From assembly GCA_013365365.1 (NCBI GenBank), contig JABVXU010000002.1, positions 350,001 to 414,000 of the forward strand: 64,000 bases of DNA, in the 5' to 3' direction. The notes below the pieces were generated by a model that did not search any database, was not told the origin of the DNA, and saw nothing but the letters and a program-made list of their open reading frames with translations. Each line of letters begins with the position of its first letter. The first letter of the stretch is position 1. Made by a program: the position numbers and the translations under genes. The stretch is from Cruorifilaria tuberocauda (taxonomy: Eukaryota; Nematoda; Chromadorea; Rhabditida; Onchocercidae). Below are positions 26,201-39,900 of the stretch, one piece after another.

Positions 26201-29200
26201 CTGAATAATTAATGACTTTTCCTATATAATTAAGGATTTGTCAACTGCTAATAAAACGTATCGAATGTTAAAAAAAATACATATATTACCATATTTCGAA
26301 CTTATATATTTCTAAAATAAATAAAAGATTAATAATAAAACAAGTGTAATTAGACTCTTTCTTCAAAAAAGTGACTTTTAAAAATCATAATGTTGGTACT
26401 CCAAACAGCATCAACAACGTGTTATTCATCCCACTATAAGCTACTTACTTATACGGCTATGATGTATTTAATTTGGTCTATTAGCAAAGTTTTGAACTCA
26501 TTATTAACAATTTATACAAAAAGAAAAATCACCCATTTCCATTGCGTGAAACACTTTTTCCATTTCGAATTCTACTGAGCGCGATGCTATAAGCGAATTG
26601 GTCGGGAATAGGGAAGAAGATAATACAGAAGGTTGAGTTAACAATACCGAATCTTCTGAGATTATTTGAGGGTACATTTTAGCCTTCTCTCAGAATATTT
26701 TTCTACAATGTTACAAATGAATATTTATTTCACAATTCAGTCTGAAATTAAATTTAAGTTAATTTCGGACATATTCTGTTCCAGAATCTCACATTCATGA
26801 TTTCCACTGAATTATGCTATCAAGATTATTAAATATTTTAAACCAAAGAAGTGAAAGTTACTAAAGATGAGTAATTTTATGAACAACTTGGAAAGTCACT
26901 CGAATTTTGAAGAATCAACTTTAAAAAATTTAATTTGATTTTGTCAGCTCTTCAAAACGATAAATATTTCATGAACAATAATTCAAATTTTACGTAGACA
27001 GCAAAAAATGGAATTTAGTTCACGAAAGTCCTTTGGTAATTTAATTAAATTATAACATTTTCGGAGTGACTTTCTTATATGATGGAATACTTTTACGACT
27101 ATAAAAAATTTATATACTTAAATAATTCCTTAAACCAAAATAATATAACATCCACTATTTATGGATTTCATTTCGAGCTTGCTTACTTATTCTAACAAAC
27201 TTTCTTCAAAATGCTAATCATTTAATTAATGAAATTAAATGACAGTGAACTGATACTTCGAAAGGCACATAAAATTCGTATGAAAATTTGATGCAAAAAA
27301 GTTTCCATAACACGTAAACGAAATAACGATGGAAAGATGAATAAATGCTTATCCCTTTCTTTTACGTTGCGAAATAACGTAACATGAAATCTATCCACAG
27401 TGTACCTGCAGCATTTAAATTATTTAAGTTGTTGCAATTATTTTTCTTAAATAATGATACAATAAGATTCTTCATATATAAAGTTTCTGTTACTTTCTAT
27501 AACCGTGAAAATACTGCTATAATTTTTTTTCCTTACCAATTCACGTTAGCATTGTTCCGGAAGGAGTGACTAGAACTGATAAGAGTAATTAATATTAATG
27601 GTAAGAACACTAATCAAATAATTACACCACAGAGCCGTCGCCTTTCCACCGCACAATAAGATTTTGAATGTTATTTATTAGAAATATGGAAGATTTATTC
27701 GAGTGTGCGGGAATCTTCAAAATTCTTAGAATTTTAATGATTGCTATCAAATATTTCCAGCCTTAAATAATGAAGAAGCAAAACTGGTTGAAATCTAAAT
27801 TTCACACAGCTTTTGTTAACTGCTTTGTAACATCGTAGCATTTTAGATTTTGAAAAACGAAGAGCAAAAAAAAAAACTTCACCACAAAGCCATCTTCGAA
27901 ATTTCAATATTTGATAACTCAAAAGAACGATATATATTAAAATTAGCATTTTTTAGCAAAATTCATTTACTGGTTGTTAATTTGCTTGTTGTATCTTAGG
28001 TTACCAGTCAAATTTTCGAAGTATGATTGAATTACTTGAGTGCATTTCCAAGTTTACTAAGTGGTCTAAAAAAAAATTACCCATTGTGACCGTTGTGCAA
28101 TGCTCAACAACAAAATTTGTTTTGTTTCAATCGTGAGATTTTCAAATAACTAAATCAAGAAACTTTTATTGCATCAAATTTTTAAGCAATTATTTTTAAA
28201 AAGTTAACTAAAGAAATATTGGAAAAACTTATTTTGATTAATCTTATAATTTTCAGACGAAATTAGTGATGTTTTCCACTGCTTTTCTTTGCCTATTTCA
28301 TCATATATCGTTCCTCATAACTATATAAACATCACACACTTTATTACACAAAACTGTAATATCAATCAAAACAATAAATTGATTAAATTAACTTCATTCG
28401 GAATATATCCTACATTATAAGGATATCTCTTGTGAAATTGAGTTCTATACTCAGTGTCTATACTCAATCTCCACAGCGGACATTAAGAACAATCATAGGA
28501 ATATGAAAAAGACTGATTAGAAAGCAGTAATGAAATAAAAACTAATACAAATCAAACATCAATGGGCTCTGCAAAGGAGTAGCAAAGATTCTTCCCCATA
28601 AAAAAATTATTCACTTTGAAATAGATGTGATGGTTACTGAATTTCTCCCCGGCTCTTCTGATGCTATCTAAGATCTTATCCAATCTTTCAATTAAACAAT
28701 GTGAATAAGAATAACTAAAAGAAATTTGGAATAAGTAAAGGAATTAAGTAAAACAGATCTGGAACAAATACAGGAAATGATTAAAACGAATTTCCGCCCG
28801 CTCCATTCTCTTCCAATTATCTCTGAAACGTGCTCTCTATCAGTAATACAGGTATCTGTTTGTCGTTGCAAGAATCGAACCAGTACGAAAATGTTTATAA
28901 GCGGAACTATTAGCGCGACAGAAATCAATGCGTGCATGTAAATATGTACGCCGTAAGCCAGCGTACTACAATAATAATCATTTTATGTTACTGCCAGCAT
29001 TCCGTAGAACTCCCAGAATTCCCAAATTCCCTTTACCTTCCCTGAGTAGAGCGGGATAAATCCACGAAAATTTTCATCAATGAACCAATCGGTCATTAGT
29101 GACTCATTGCTTGGAAAAATTTGCTATGATCGATTGTTTCGCTAAATATTCTTTCAAACCTGGAATAACTCTCAGCTGCATCGCTACAGGTAAGTTATCA

Positions 29201-32200
29201 GCATTATTACAGTCTATCGCTTCACTGCATCTATAGGTATTAAATATGTTTGTATTAATTAGAATATCGAAAGCAATTGCCTGAATCAACCGGTATCTTT
29301 TATCTAATCTGTTTCTCCCACCCGAGAATGATTCCGCTAATCTGCAACCATTTTCAACATTTCATACTAAATGTCTCCAGGATGTCATCAGTTATCATCC
29401 TTTTGGTGTTCTCCACAAATCTCTCAGTAGTTAGATTTATTAGATTTACGAAAATGAAACAAACTTGTTGATATGAACAGCCAGTGTTCACATCGATTAT
29501 AAATCACGCTTGGAATATCGTATCAAAATTGAAGAATATCCAACAAAGCAAAAGAAATTATGATCATATTAATATGAGGAAATTTTCCAAAAAATGAAAA
29601 ATATATGAGCAATCATTTTCTTGATCGAGAGCAACCAATTGCTTAATCACAACCCGAGCAAAACTGTTGGAAATATTCAAGTTACTTATTGTATGTATTT
29701 ATTTGGCTTTTCAATGTTTCTTTTCATGCCAATTTAACGAGCAGAATTCTTCAATTTTGTTCATAAATACTCTTATTTCGACTATAAATTAGAAGCAATT
29801 TATTTTACCAATGGCCACTTTAAATGAATATTTTTGTTTGATAGCTATGAAACAAACATTCTTTTTTCTTACAGACAAAAATGAATGTTTGCTTCATTTG
29901 TTTTGGAATTCGATAGTAATCACTGAGAAATATTGAAGTGAAATTCTAACAATTAAAGCTATAAATTCAAAAATTATTTTTAAAGAATTTTTTATAAATA
30001 TTTTATAAACCTTCTCATAAATCTTACCAAGTAGCCTAGTAAAATCTCCACCCAGAGTATTTCACTATAAAAGATCAGGATAGCAAAAATTAGTTAGTGA
30101 TCAAAAAGTCTTCGACCACACATATTTACTTCATCATCTTTCTCGTTTAGATGACTCGACCTACAATTCAACTTTGTTTCAACTTGTTGCTGTAAATCTC
30201 CATTTTATTAATATATTACTAAAATATTATCTTGGCTGGTTCTTCAACTCAAATCTTCAACAAAGGAGGAATTGTTCTACTAATTCAAAAAAAAACCTCG
30301 TAAAACATGATGTGAATCAAACCAAATCAAGAATTCTCCAATTCAAATTTTTACGACACAAATACTGAACTCAGTAAATTTTCATTTTTTCAACTGAATA
30401 ATTAAAAGGAAGAAGGTAGAAAGAAGAGAAGCGAACTTCAGATCAATGAAAAATTTTGGAAATAGTTTTTTTTGTTTCATAGAAGTGATAATAAATGAGA
30501 GTAATAAAATTTTTTTGTGATTGTTAACTGAGAAGTAGCTATATACGGCATTAGTATAAGTGAAATTTTTTCGACTTAACAACCTTAGGTTCTTTCTATT
30601 TGTTAGATGAACAGAACTAAGTTGTTAATTAAATCAGAATCAGTAAATAATTATTTTTGTTTTTTTAAAAAGATTTGCCATTATTGAAACTGACAGCACT
30701 TTATGTGCTTGCAAAGTTCGCGTGTATGCATGTCGCATTTCGAAAAGTGGCAACTACACGTGGAGAAAGTGGAACGTCCAATAAAGAAACTTCTCGCCAA
30801 ATATGAGCTTGAACGTATCACCCGATAATTATGCTTTCTTTCGCATTCGAAAGAAGACCACAAAATTTTCAGTATAACGGACGTCGAAAATGTTTTTCTT
30901 GACGACTGAGATATGCTTGCAGAAAATTAAGCATATTTAAATAAAATTTTTTCACCTCAAAATTTAGTTAACGTTGATTTAAATGATAAAGTTATTACTA
31001 ATTAATTAAAAGTTATCTATCAGTCATGCGAGTTATATTTCAAACAATAAGTATGATAGAATGATTCTAAGATGATTTTGAAATTTTGAATTTTGAGGAG
31101 AAAGTAAGCATAAAAGCATCATCGGCTTGGATAGTAAGTACTATGGAATGCCGCAAAACGTGGCAAATAAGCTGAAAAACATTATTTTTCTATTAAGACC
31201 AGTGATTGTCATCTTTTGTTATCTTAATTTTAGACAAAGATAAAATCTATCAGAAATAGTATCAATTTAAAGGAATAATTCAATGGGCAAAACAGGTGGA
31301 TAAGAACAGTATAACTTTTGATACTCGCATTTTTTTATTTTTCGTTAAATCATTTTGATTATTTTTTATCGCTGTGTGTTAAAGACGAAAGAGTTTTAAT
31401 AGTATAATTTTGCGAATTTTGATAAAAAATCCAAAATGAATCATTTATCGAAACGTATTCTGCTAAATGTCTATGCTACTATTTCGATATTTTTATAAAT
31501 TGTCTAAAACCAATCTCTCTTCACTACCATTTCAATAAAAAATGACATAAGACTATTAAAAACATTTTGAAACTTTTTAGAGATTGCTATTGTTGGTCAA
31601 TCCACTTATTTTTTTTTATTTCTTCGTAAAATGAGTAAGAGTTGTTATTCAGTTATTAAATTGTTTTAATCGTTAAAAATGAGGAGACAGATATGCTCTA
31701 TAAAGTTTATGAATGCAGTTTTATACAAAAATTGGTTTAGAATTTTATAAACAGCTTTGTCCGACCAATCGAACTCTGTCGTATTTAATTCACTTGCCAA
31801 CTAAATGATAGAATTCACTGCACTCGACGAAAAGAATGGAAAATTCTGTGTGCACAAATTTGCGAAATATTTTTAAGTTTCAAGAGAAAAAAAGCTAATA
31901 TGATCTATTACAACAGTGCATGCCAAATGCACAAATAAAACATTTGTCTTCATATCGATATAAATACTTTTTAAATGAAAATGAAATGTTTGAAACTATT
32001 TTAAAACATCCCGGTCACTTCCTTCTTTTAATAAAACTTTTAATAACATTTTTGTCAGTTCCAATCTTAAGATATAATTCTTAATTGCTTGCATTATAAT
32101 GAATGATTAAATTCATTTTCATTGTGTCGCACTCGATATTAGTCCAAATAGCAGGCTATTTGACATGGGGAGATAATTAGGCTAATATTATTCACTAAAG

Positions 32201-33839
32201 GAAAATATAATGGGACGGCTTTCATTTAAAATGCAACTCTAAAAATCAGTCCAATTAATTCGTTATATTCTTCAAAACTTTGAAATCTAATCGAAGATTT
32301 CGGTTTCCTTATGCCACAAAAAATCTTTCATCATTTTACTCGCTTACCTTAAAAGCATTGTTGAAACTTTCTCCAAAGGAATGCAAAAACTAATTTTAAT
32401 CATACAGAGTTTACTTAAACATCCCAACAATCTGCTGTTATTTTCTTACTGTAGAAAAGATCTTATGGTGGAACGCTTTTAACTCCACATTCTTTCTAAA
32501 AAATCAATGCTTATTCTAATAAAGAATTATTTAAATCCATTTTCTTACCATAACTATGGAAATCCGTTATACAAAAGATTTTATTTGCAAAAAATGTGTA
32601 CATTAACAAAAACTACGCCACACGCGATAATAATATAAATCAAGACTTGCACATCGAAATGGTTGGTGGATAATTTTTACTGAAACAAATGCAGCAAAGG
32701 AATTTTTGATGCCTAAATCCCGTATTATATTAGAAGTTTAGATGAGAAGTCATACCTACATATGAAACCTCAAATTAAATCACATCAAGACATGACTCGG
32801 TACTGAAAACCCTCAGAAATAAAATCTGAGATCAATAAATGTATATAAAAGAATTAAATGTTATTTAAATGCATTATTATACTTCGATGGAATAGTCTAA
32901 AACTGGAATTAATCTTCAAACGATAATTTCAACTCACAAACATCAAAAGTAGCACTCAAAACCGGATAATACACAACCCATCACTCATGATTACAAAAGC
33001 CGACGTCTTTAAAAATAAAAAGACCACATCTAGAAAATTACGGCTCAAAAAAACACACACAAAGATTTGAAGCAGGCAGAACATGGAGAAATAATAAAAG
33101 GGTCAACTGTCATATCTTGATGAACCAAATATGATGCCTTTAATTTTTGAGTTTAATATAATACTATGATTTTGATTATAATTACATACTTCGTCACCCT
33201 TTCATCAGTTCCTATTTACAAATACAGATAAATACAAGCAAAAATGAAAAAACAAATTGCATCGCTTTTATTTCGTTCCTTTGATGGAGGTTTTCTCTTT
33301 ATATACACGTACTGGACAATATCATTAAAAAGCATATACAATTCAAGATTTCAAACCTTAAAAGCTTAAATGTTTCAACTAATCAAAAATATTTTCAAAA
33401 AAAAAGTATAATTTTCTGAAAGTTTATATTTCTAAAAATTTGGTCATCACATCAGTAAGGTATGCGTACATAAAAAGAATGCCATTTAAAACAAAGAGAT
33501 CAGAAATAAACAAACAGAGCATATTGTGAGAGAAAAGAAATTTGGAAAGGAAGTTATTTAATTTCCTGGTTAACATATTTGAGAGAAAGCTTGAATTCTC
33601 AAAAATCGAAGTTTCAATGATCAAATTTTCTGAAGAAAATGGAAAGAACATGGAAACAGAGTTCTTTATAAAGTTGCATGATAATGAATTGATATATTAT
33701 CAAATGCATCGCTCCCAGGTGTTTCAAGTAGTGCAGAAGAAAATAGACCCATCACCGCAGGCAACGACCAAATCATCACCATAATAGTCGAACTAAAAAT
33801 TTATCTTATATATCAATATCTTATATATATATCAATGAA
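26201..33839. other. gene-poor region upstream of phospholipase C gamma
   Basis: About 7.6 kb without a supported gene. The missing first exon of phospholipase C gamma should be here if the gene starts in this region; its 3' end must leave one base to complete the GGT/His codon at 26200. A 22-base mini-exon at about 26311-26290 (TTTATTTTAG acceptor, GTAATA donor) would fit the phase but is too short to trust. Segments near 28770-29110 and 30690-30870 are less AT-rich than their surroundings. AT dinucleotide tracts lie at about 33810-33830. Confidence 0.4.
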
Positions 33840-36396
33840 TCATAGGGAAACTATAAAAGAATATTTCTTGAGTCCATGTAAATTAAAGTCATTAATCAGT
33901 AATTTTAGAACCATTAACTTTCCAAAAATCATATAAAAATCTACTCTGGATGGTTCTGCATCGAATACGTCTGATTCGGCAAATTGTCTGGGATGTAAAC
34001 CAGGTGTAAACACCTTAAAAAGACGATCTTTTGTAATGCACATTTGACTGCCAATGTTCAGTCGCACTTGCCGTAAACCACCACTTCCAACAAATACTTC
34101 CTAAAATAGAACAATTCTCTTTATGTCATATTACTTATAAACAATATTCGCAAAACATACACTGATAACTTTTAAATCGCTTGGGTTGATGGATAGCATC
34201 TTGCCGTCGGTAGTTCCACAAAGTAGCTGCCCTTGCCTTAATGACATTGTTTGTGCATAAGCTTCCAGTTCCAAATCATTCACTACTTCCCACATACGTT
34301 TGTCAACACATGCTAATCGCCGATCCTCACCACATGAATAGAGATAATTGCTGTCTGGCTGTAATATTTTTAGAATTATATTGCTGATAAAAAGCTTTTA
34401 CACTCATTTTTATAACAAAGAGTCATTTGGCACGAAAAAGCCAAACATTACAAAATGCGAAATATAAAACATTAAAAAGTTGAGAAAATGATTACCATCT
34501 GAACAAGGTCGAAAACAGCACTTCGATGATACAACATATCAGTAATTTTTTGCAACGAATTGCGCGCATCCATAACGACTATTCTCCGTCCAAACGTAGA
34601 ACAAACAGCTGTTGTGCCGTCATTTATAACACATAGCACTGCAGAACCCATCTGTACATCACAAAGTGCCTAAAAGAATTGATTTTCTAATTATGCAGGG
34701 ATTTTCTAATTCTAATTACACATTATTGATAATTATAATTATATCAAGAAATCCTTGAATCAGATCATGAATTTCATTCGTATATTTTTCAGTCCTAATA
34801 CTTCACCTCTTTTATGAAACTGTTGGCCTTGTGTATTACTTTATAAATATAATAAGAAGTCCTCATCTTCCAACAATTTTGGTTAAATCCTATTCTGCAA
34901 TTCAGATTTATTTAGTTAATTTATATAACTTTCTGATTTTTTGTCCCACACGTTATTCGCAGTTTCTATTGTGGAAAGAAAATAAAAAAAAAGACCTTAC
35001 ATTGACATGTCCATCAACGATCCGCCATTGTTTTACATAACGATCCCACGCACACGAATAAAACGTATCGGTATCAGCTTTGCACACACTCCATATCCAT
35101 CCCTACATACTATGTAAAGCTATGTAAATCATAATACAAAATCCTAATTTAAATCTTATGGTCCCGTAAAAAAATGCAAGATTGAAGTACGATTGGCTAT
35201 GCTCCGGAAAGTTCTCATAAAAAGATTATAATCATAGATAAGTAGTCATCAAACGACTACATTTTACAGAATGAATCATGCCAAATCTTTTTGAAATTCA
35301 TTATATTTTGATTTTTAAATTTGGCACGACAGCTACCTGATGAGCTTCAGAAAATTCATATAGTTTCCAATTTTCGTTTCCAGCTCCATTCTGCAACAAT
35401 GAATATTTTCAGTCCCTTAAACAATATCAATAAAAATTCTTTAAAATCTATTTGCTATACTTGCTATCTTCACGCAAAAGAATTCAAACTGTTCATGTTA
35501 ATTCTATTGAGAAATGCACCGCTTTATAAATTTTCGGCATAGCGAACAAGGAATGTTGAAAAACTAAGGTTTATCGCCAAATGAGCTAATAAATCATTTC
35601 TAATGTCTTGTAAAAAATTACTACAGAAACAATAACTATCAACTGTTTAAAAGAAAATCTGAATTCAGATTCATAAAGTTGAGGTGAAAAAGAAAAATTA
35701 GATAACAAACTCTTACAGTTATCGTATCTACATCCCAAATGATCAGTGCACGATCCCGAGCACCGGAAATACATAATCGTTTATGCGCCGATGATTTCAT
35801 CAGTGCCACAGCATCAACTGTCCCATCGTGTCCTATTGCACAGATAAGTCGTCCCAGTCTAGAATTAAAGAAAATACAGATCTGAATAACCAATGTAGTT
35901 GAAGGAAGATAAAGATAACTTTGAATTCTCCCTCGCTCATAAGAAAATCTAATGATATTTCGTAACAAATCATAGAAGAAAGTCAAACTTTCCATCTTTC
36001 CACCGTTTCGTTTCTTCTTCAGTCCTGGCACAACAATGTGATAATAAGGATACTGAGTCATATAATTGACAGAATGGCAATTCAACTTCAAATTTTTTCT
36101 GCAATATTTCCAAAGTTAACTCGAATTTCGAAATATAACAAAAAAATCATGCTCATCTCAAATTCTGAAAATATACCATCTAGAAAGAACTTCATACATT
36201 GAATGCTCCACAAGCACCATCAGCTTATCTTTAAAATAAAATCTACCCGTAATTTTCGTTTCCAGTAGCTCTGATCAGCAATAATCGTTGCAAAGAACCG
36301 ACACGTTAAGCGAACGTTCTGCCACAAATCACGACTTGGAAGATAGTTCAGAATAATTAAAATTAATTCACAAGGTAAATCGATCATTCGTGACAT
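33840..36396 (-). CDS. F-box/WD-repeat protein, FBXW9 type
   Basis: Probable substrate receptor of an SCF ubiquitin ligase (inferred from the F-box). Exons: 36396-36247, 36098-35989, 35858-35717, 35390-35337, 35102-35001, 34669-34496, 34358-34161, 34100-33840. They sum to 1191 nt, 396 residues plus stop, and all phases agree. The F-box is in exon 1: LPCELILIILNYLP, LWQNVRLTCRFFATII, SYWKRKLR. After a TKRWKDGK linker come WD-like repeats: GHDGTVDAVALM with SGARDRALIIWDVD, AHQGWIWSV with SCAWDRYVKQWRI, then CSTFGRRIVVMDAR, SCGEDRRLACVD and CGTTDGKMLSI. The repeats are divergent, as in FBXW9. The C-terminus is hydrophobic (VDFYMIFGKLMVLKLL). The start ATG at 36396 is chosen because it opens the F-box exon; an in-frame ATG follows three codons later. 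It lies 538 bp downstream of the MYST gene on the same strand. Confidence 0.86.
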
Positions 36397-36934
36397 CTTT
36401 TATACAGTATGTGTAATAGTTACAGTATTTAACTGAAATTCGAAATTGTTTAAAGCACTAGTAAACATTTACTACAACTTTCGTTAGAAATTTGATAAGT
36501 CAAGCAAATCAGGGTAAAACTTACACGAAAAGATTAGAAGCAAAACTGAAAAAAGAAAAAAGCATTCCAAATAGACAATATAGGCAGTGAGCTAAAAAAC
36601 ATCAGATAGAATATCCCAGCGATTTTTCCCCTAAAGTCTATTCCCGGAAAAAATTGGGCTCAATTTATTTTTGTTGTTTATTAATTACGAAAATGTTCCT
36701 TACCAACCGGAATTTATATCAAAGCGATCACTGATTTAAAGTTATTCAAATCTCATTAAAGTTGTTTTTACGATAGATAATAAGAAATTTTAATCTTGTC
36801 CTGTATAAGCAAATAGTTTTGATTAGTACGACCAATATTTTTTAAAAAAGCCCAAGAAGACATGCAAAACTTTATTCAGAACATTAAAGGATGCAAGAAA
36901 AAATAATGAAATTTAGATATAAAAACTGAAATCG
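36397..36934 (-). other. intercistronic gap between the MYST gene and the F-box/WD gene
   Basis: 538 bp separate the stop codon of the acetyltransferase from the F-box/WD start. It is AT-rich and without coding potential. The sequence before the downstream ATG reads ACTGTATAAAAG then ATG, which could be a weak trans-splice acceptor but is not the canonical TTTCAG. The gap is somewhat long for a nematode operon but within what has been seen in spirurid worms; operon status is an inference. Confidence 0.35.
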
Positions 36935-39900
36935 CTAATCAACATATGTACCCATCTTTTTAAACACATCTTCGACATCAAATTCAGGTTCCCAAATAAG
37001 CTTCTCATCATGCACAACTCGTCGGCGAAATATGCGCAGTGGTGTCGCAAATGCTTTTTTCTAAAACAAGTAGCTATCTTGCTTATCAATAAATTAAACA
37101 ATTAAAAAAAAACACATTAACCAAGTCTTCTGAACAAATGAAATTAATATCTTTTTTAATTATTAAGTTTAAAAAGACCAGAGAAGAATACAATAAGAAA
37201 TAACCGCACAAAAAACAATTAACTTTCAAAACTTGCTGTGATAAACACCATGATAAAGAATCGCCTAAACGATGTGGTCTTGCAGAGTATGAACAATCAT
37301 TGCGCGTCATAACAAAAACTTACTTTATTAATCAAATAGTTTCCATCGCGATATTTGAGCATCTTATTTTCAAGCATTGTGCTAATGATATCTGCTGAAT
37401 GTATACCGGTTTCGTTGCTCATTTCTATAAAAACTGGGTCTTTTAAATTAAAAATTTGATATATTTCTCAAATACGCATATGTAATTAAATGCTTAATAA
37501 GATAAAGACCATTAGTACTGTTTTCGAAATCCTATTAATATTACTTAAATGTTGAAGATAAATTTGATACCTTTGATCGAGATAGAGTTCATCGGTCGTC
37601 GTTTTCGAATGTAACATATGATCACTGCTTTCCAATAGCTTCGATATGTGATTAAACCCATATCAGAAAGTGGATGCTCCGGTCCACCGATTTTTCGTTC
37701 GCGCAAAGAAAGTTTATAACCTAAAAAAGATTTTTAGAAAACATATTAATATTTACATATCAAAAAAGTTTTATTGATATATGTTCAATTTAAAGTTCTG
37801 AGTAAGATCTGTGGAAATAAAAAAAAATTACTGAGATCAATCAGGAATTTGCCGTATCCGGTTCGCTGTGATGACGGGAGCGTCAATAGACAGCTCAAAT
37901 TGTTATTTTTACTCGGATTTTTTTCCTTCAACAAACAAAATTTTTGAAACGAAAATTTATCTAATTCTTATTTGATTTGCATAATTTTAAAAATGGTGAC
38001 GGAAACAGACCTTCGAGAAATAGCCCAACAGTACATAACCTTTTGCTGTATATTCTGTCAAGATATAGAATAGAAATGTTTCCACCTCATGATGAAGAGT
38101 TTTTGAAAACAGAAACAGCTTAGAAAATAAACATAGCCTTCGACAATAAGCCTGAAATAGTACTAAAATGTTTAAAAAAATCTTTTTAATATCAATACAT
38201 CCAATAGATAAATAAACAGCAGAGTTTTATGTAATTATTGGCTTATATAAAGTACTTGTTATATGATTGTGGTAAAATTAAAACCAGTCAAAAATTAGTT
38301 TATAAGGCTAAAAAATGAAAATATAGACAATTTAAAATTTATCTAATATATATATATATTACAAACTTAGCAGTTTGTAGACCTAAAACCTCTTGCAGGT
38401 GATAACTGTGAAAAATTAACAACAGACGAACAATTTCATCGAGACCGTCGATTTCCCAAAATGAAAGTTTGTCTTCCCGGTAAATTTCATTTCCCGGCGG
38501 ATGCTTCCATTCACAATGGGCCTTCAAAGCAAAATTTTATTAATTCATCAAATATGGTAAATGTAATGAAACACAAAATAACAAAATTAGTAGTATTCAT
38601 AAAAAAGATATATAATCTATATGAACATAATTTCATGTATAAGGTATCAAGTAAATGTAAAATGAATAAATTTATAGAAAAATCAATGGAAAAGTACCTT
38701 ATGTATTTCATACAATGTAGAATCTTCAAGAGCTACGAGACAGAATCGACATAAGTAAACGTTGGATGATTGTGCAATACGTTTCGGATAAGGTGATGGA
38801 TACATTGCTAGCAAGCGTTCGGAACCAAAATGGATCCACTGTGTTTGAGGTGGTCGTTCTTCATCCGCATTTAAATCTTCCGATGGCTGAGATGACAGGA
38901 ATTCTCTTTTAGCAGCTTTGTATCTGTATTATTAAATCATACAACAAAGTAAAATACACATGAGAATTTGAATTTCTATTCCAGATAAAAAAAAATTTTA
39001 ATAAAATTTAAATCAATCACAAATGTTCAAACACCGCTACCCTCACTTTTTCCTACTTCTGGGTATTATGAACACTCATTTATTTTAATTTATTCATAAA
39101 AAAAAGCATAATTTGTTGATGTTTTGCCATTAACTTCAAAATGAAGCTATTACGAAATAAGAAAGTAAAATATGAGATCGAGAACTTACAAATTATAATC
39201 AAAAGCAGTTGAGTTATCCTTCATCGCTCGATGTTTTTCAGCCTCTGTTAACTGTTCAGAAGCATCTTGCTTTCCATGAATGGAAATTTTAATGCCATCA
39301 ATAATGTTAATATTTCTAGCTGATTCATTTTCTGAATCGCTCCGTTTTACTTTCTAAAAGACTGTAATAAGCTTACCTCAATTATAACTTTTTATCATCA
39401 GGAATGAAAATACCGATTCTTTTTAACGATGCCGATCTAACGTAATTTTGATTCGAAATTTTAAGTCACACTTCAATACAAGACGGTTTACTTGAATAAT
39501 ACAAGAATTAGGAATGATTTCTTTAGACGGTCGATATTCCAGTGAATCCTAATTCAAGAGATTTAGAAAAATGATAATTTTGCACTCCATAGTGATAATT
39601 TCAAGACAAATAGTAAAAAAACCCCATGTAAGCAAGACAAAAAAAAAGGAAAACAACTTTTGCGTTTTTTGTAGTCATTTTTTTCTTCAGTGAGAAATTC
39701 TCGCCTCCCATTTGTCGTTTCATTTGATTTCTTTCTTTTTTTTCTCTATCCTTCAAATACTGACGACAAAAATCTTTCAGTTGATCGTTTATCTGGAAAT
39801 TCATGAATATATGATATCTGTTTTGCTAAAAAGTACATCTAAACGATTAATGCAAGCATTATTTGCTAACTGCTTAAACTATTTCACTAAAAACAATCAA

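Noticed and set aside
28865..28885. GAATCGAAC, the reverse complement of a tRNA box B, suggesting a minus-strand tRNA
   Set aside because: The bases around it do not pair into a T-arm, and no acceptor, D or anticodon arms could be found at the right distances.
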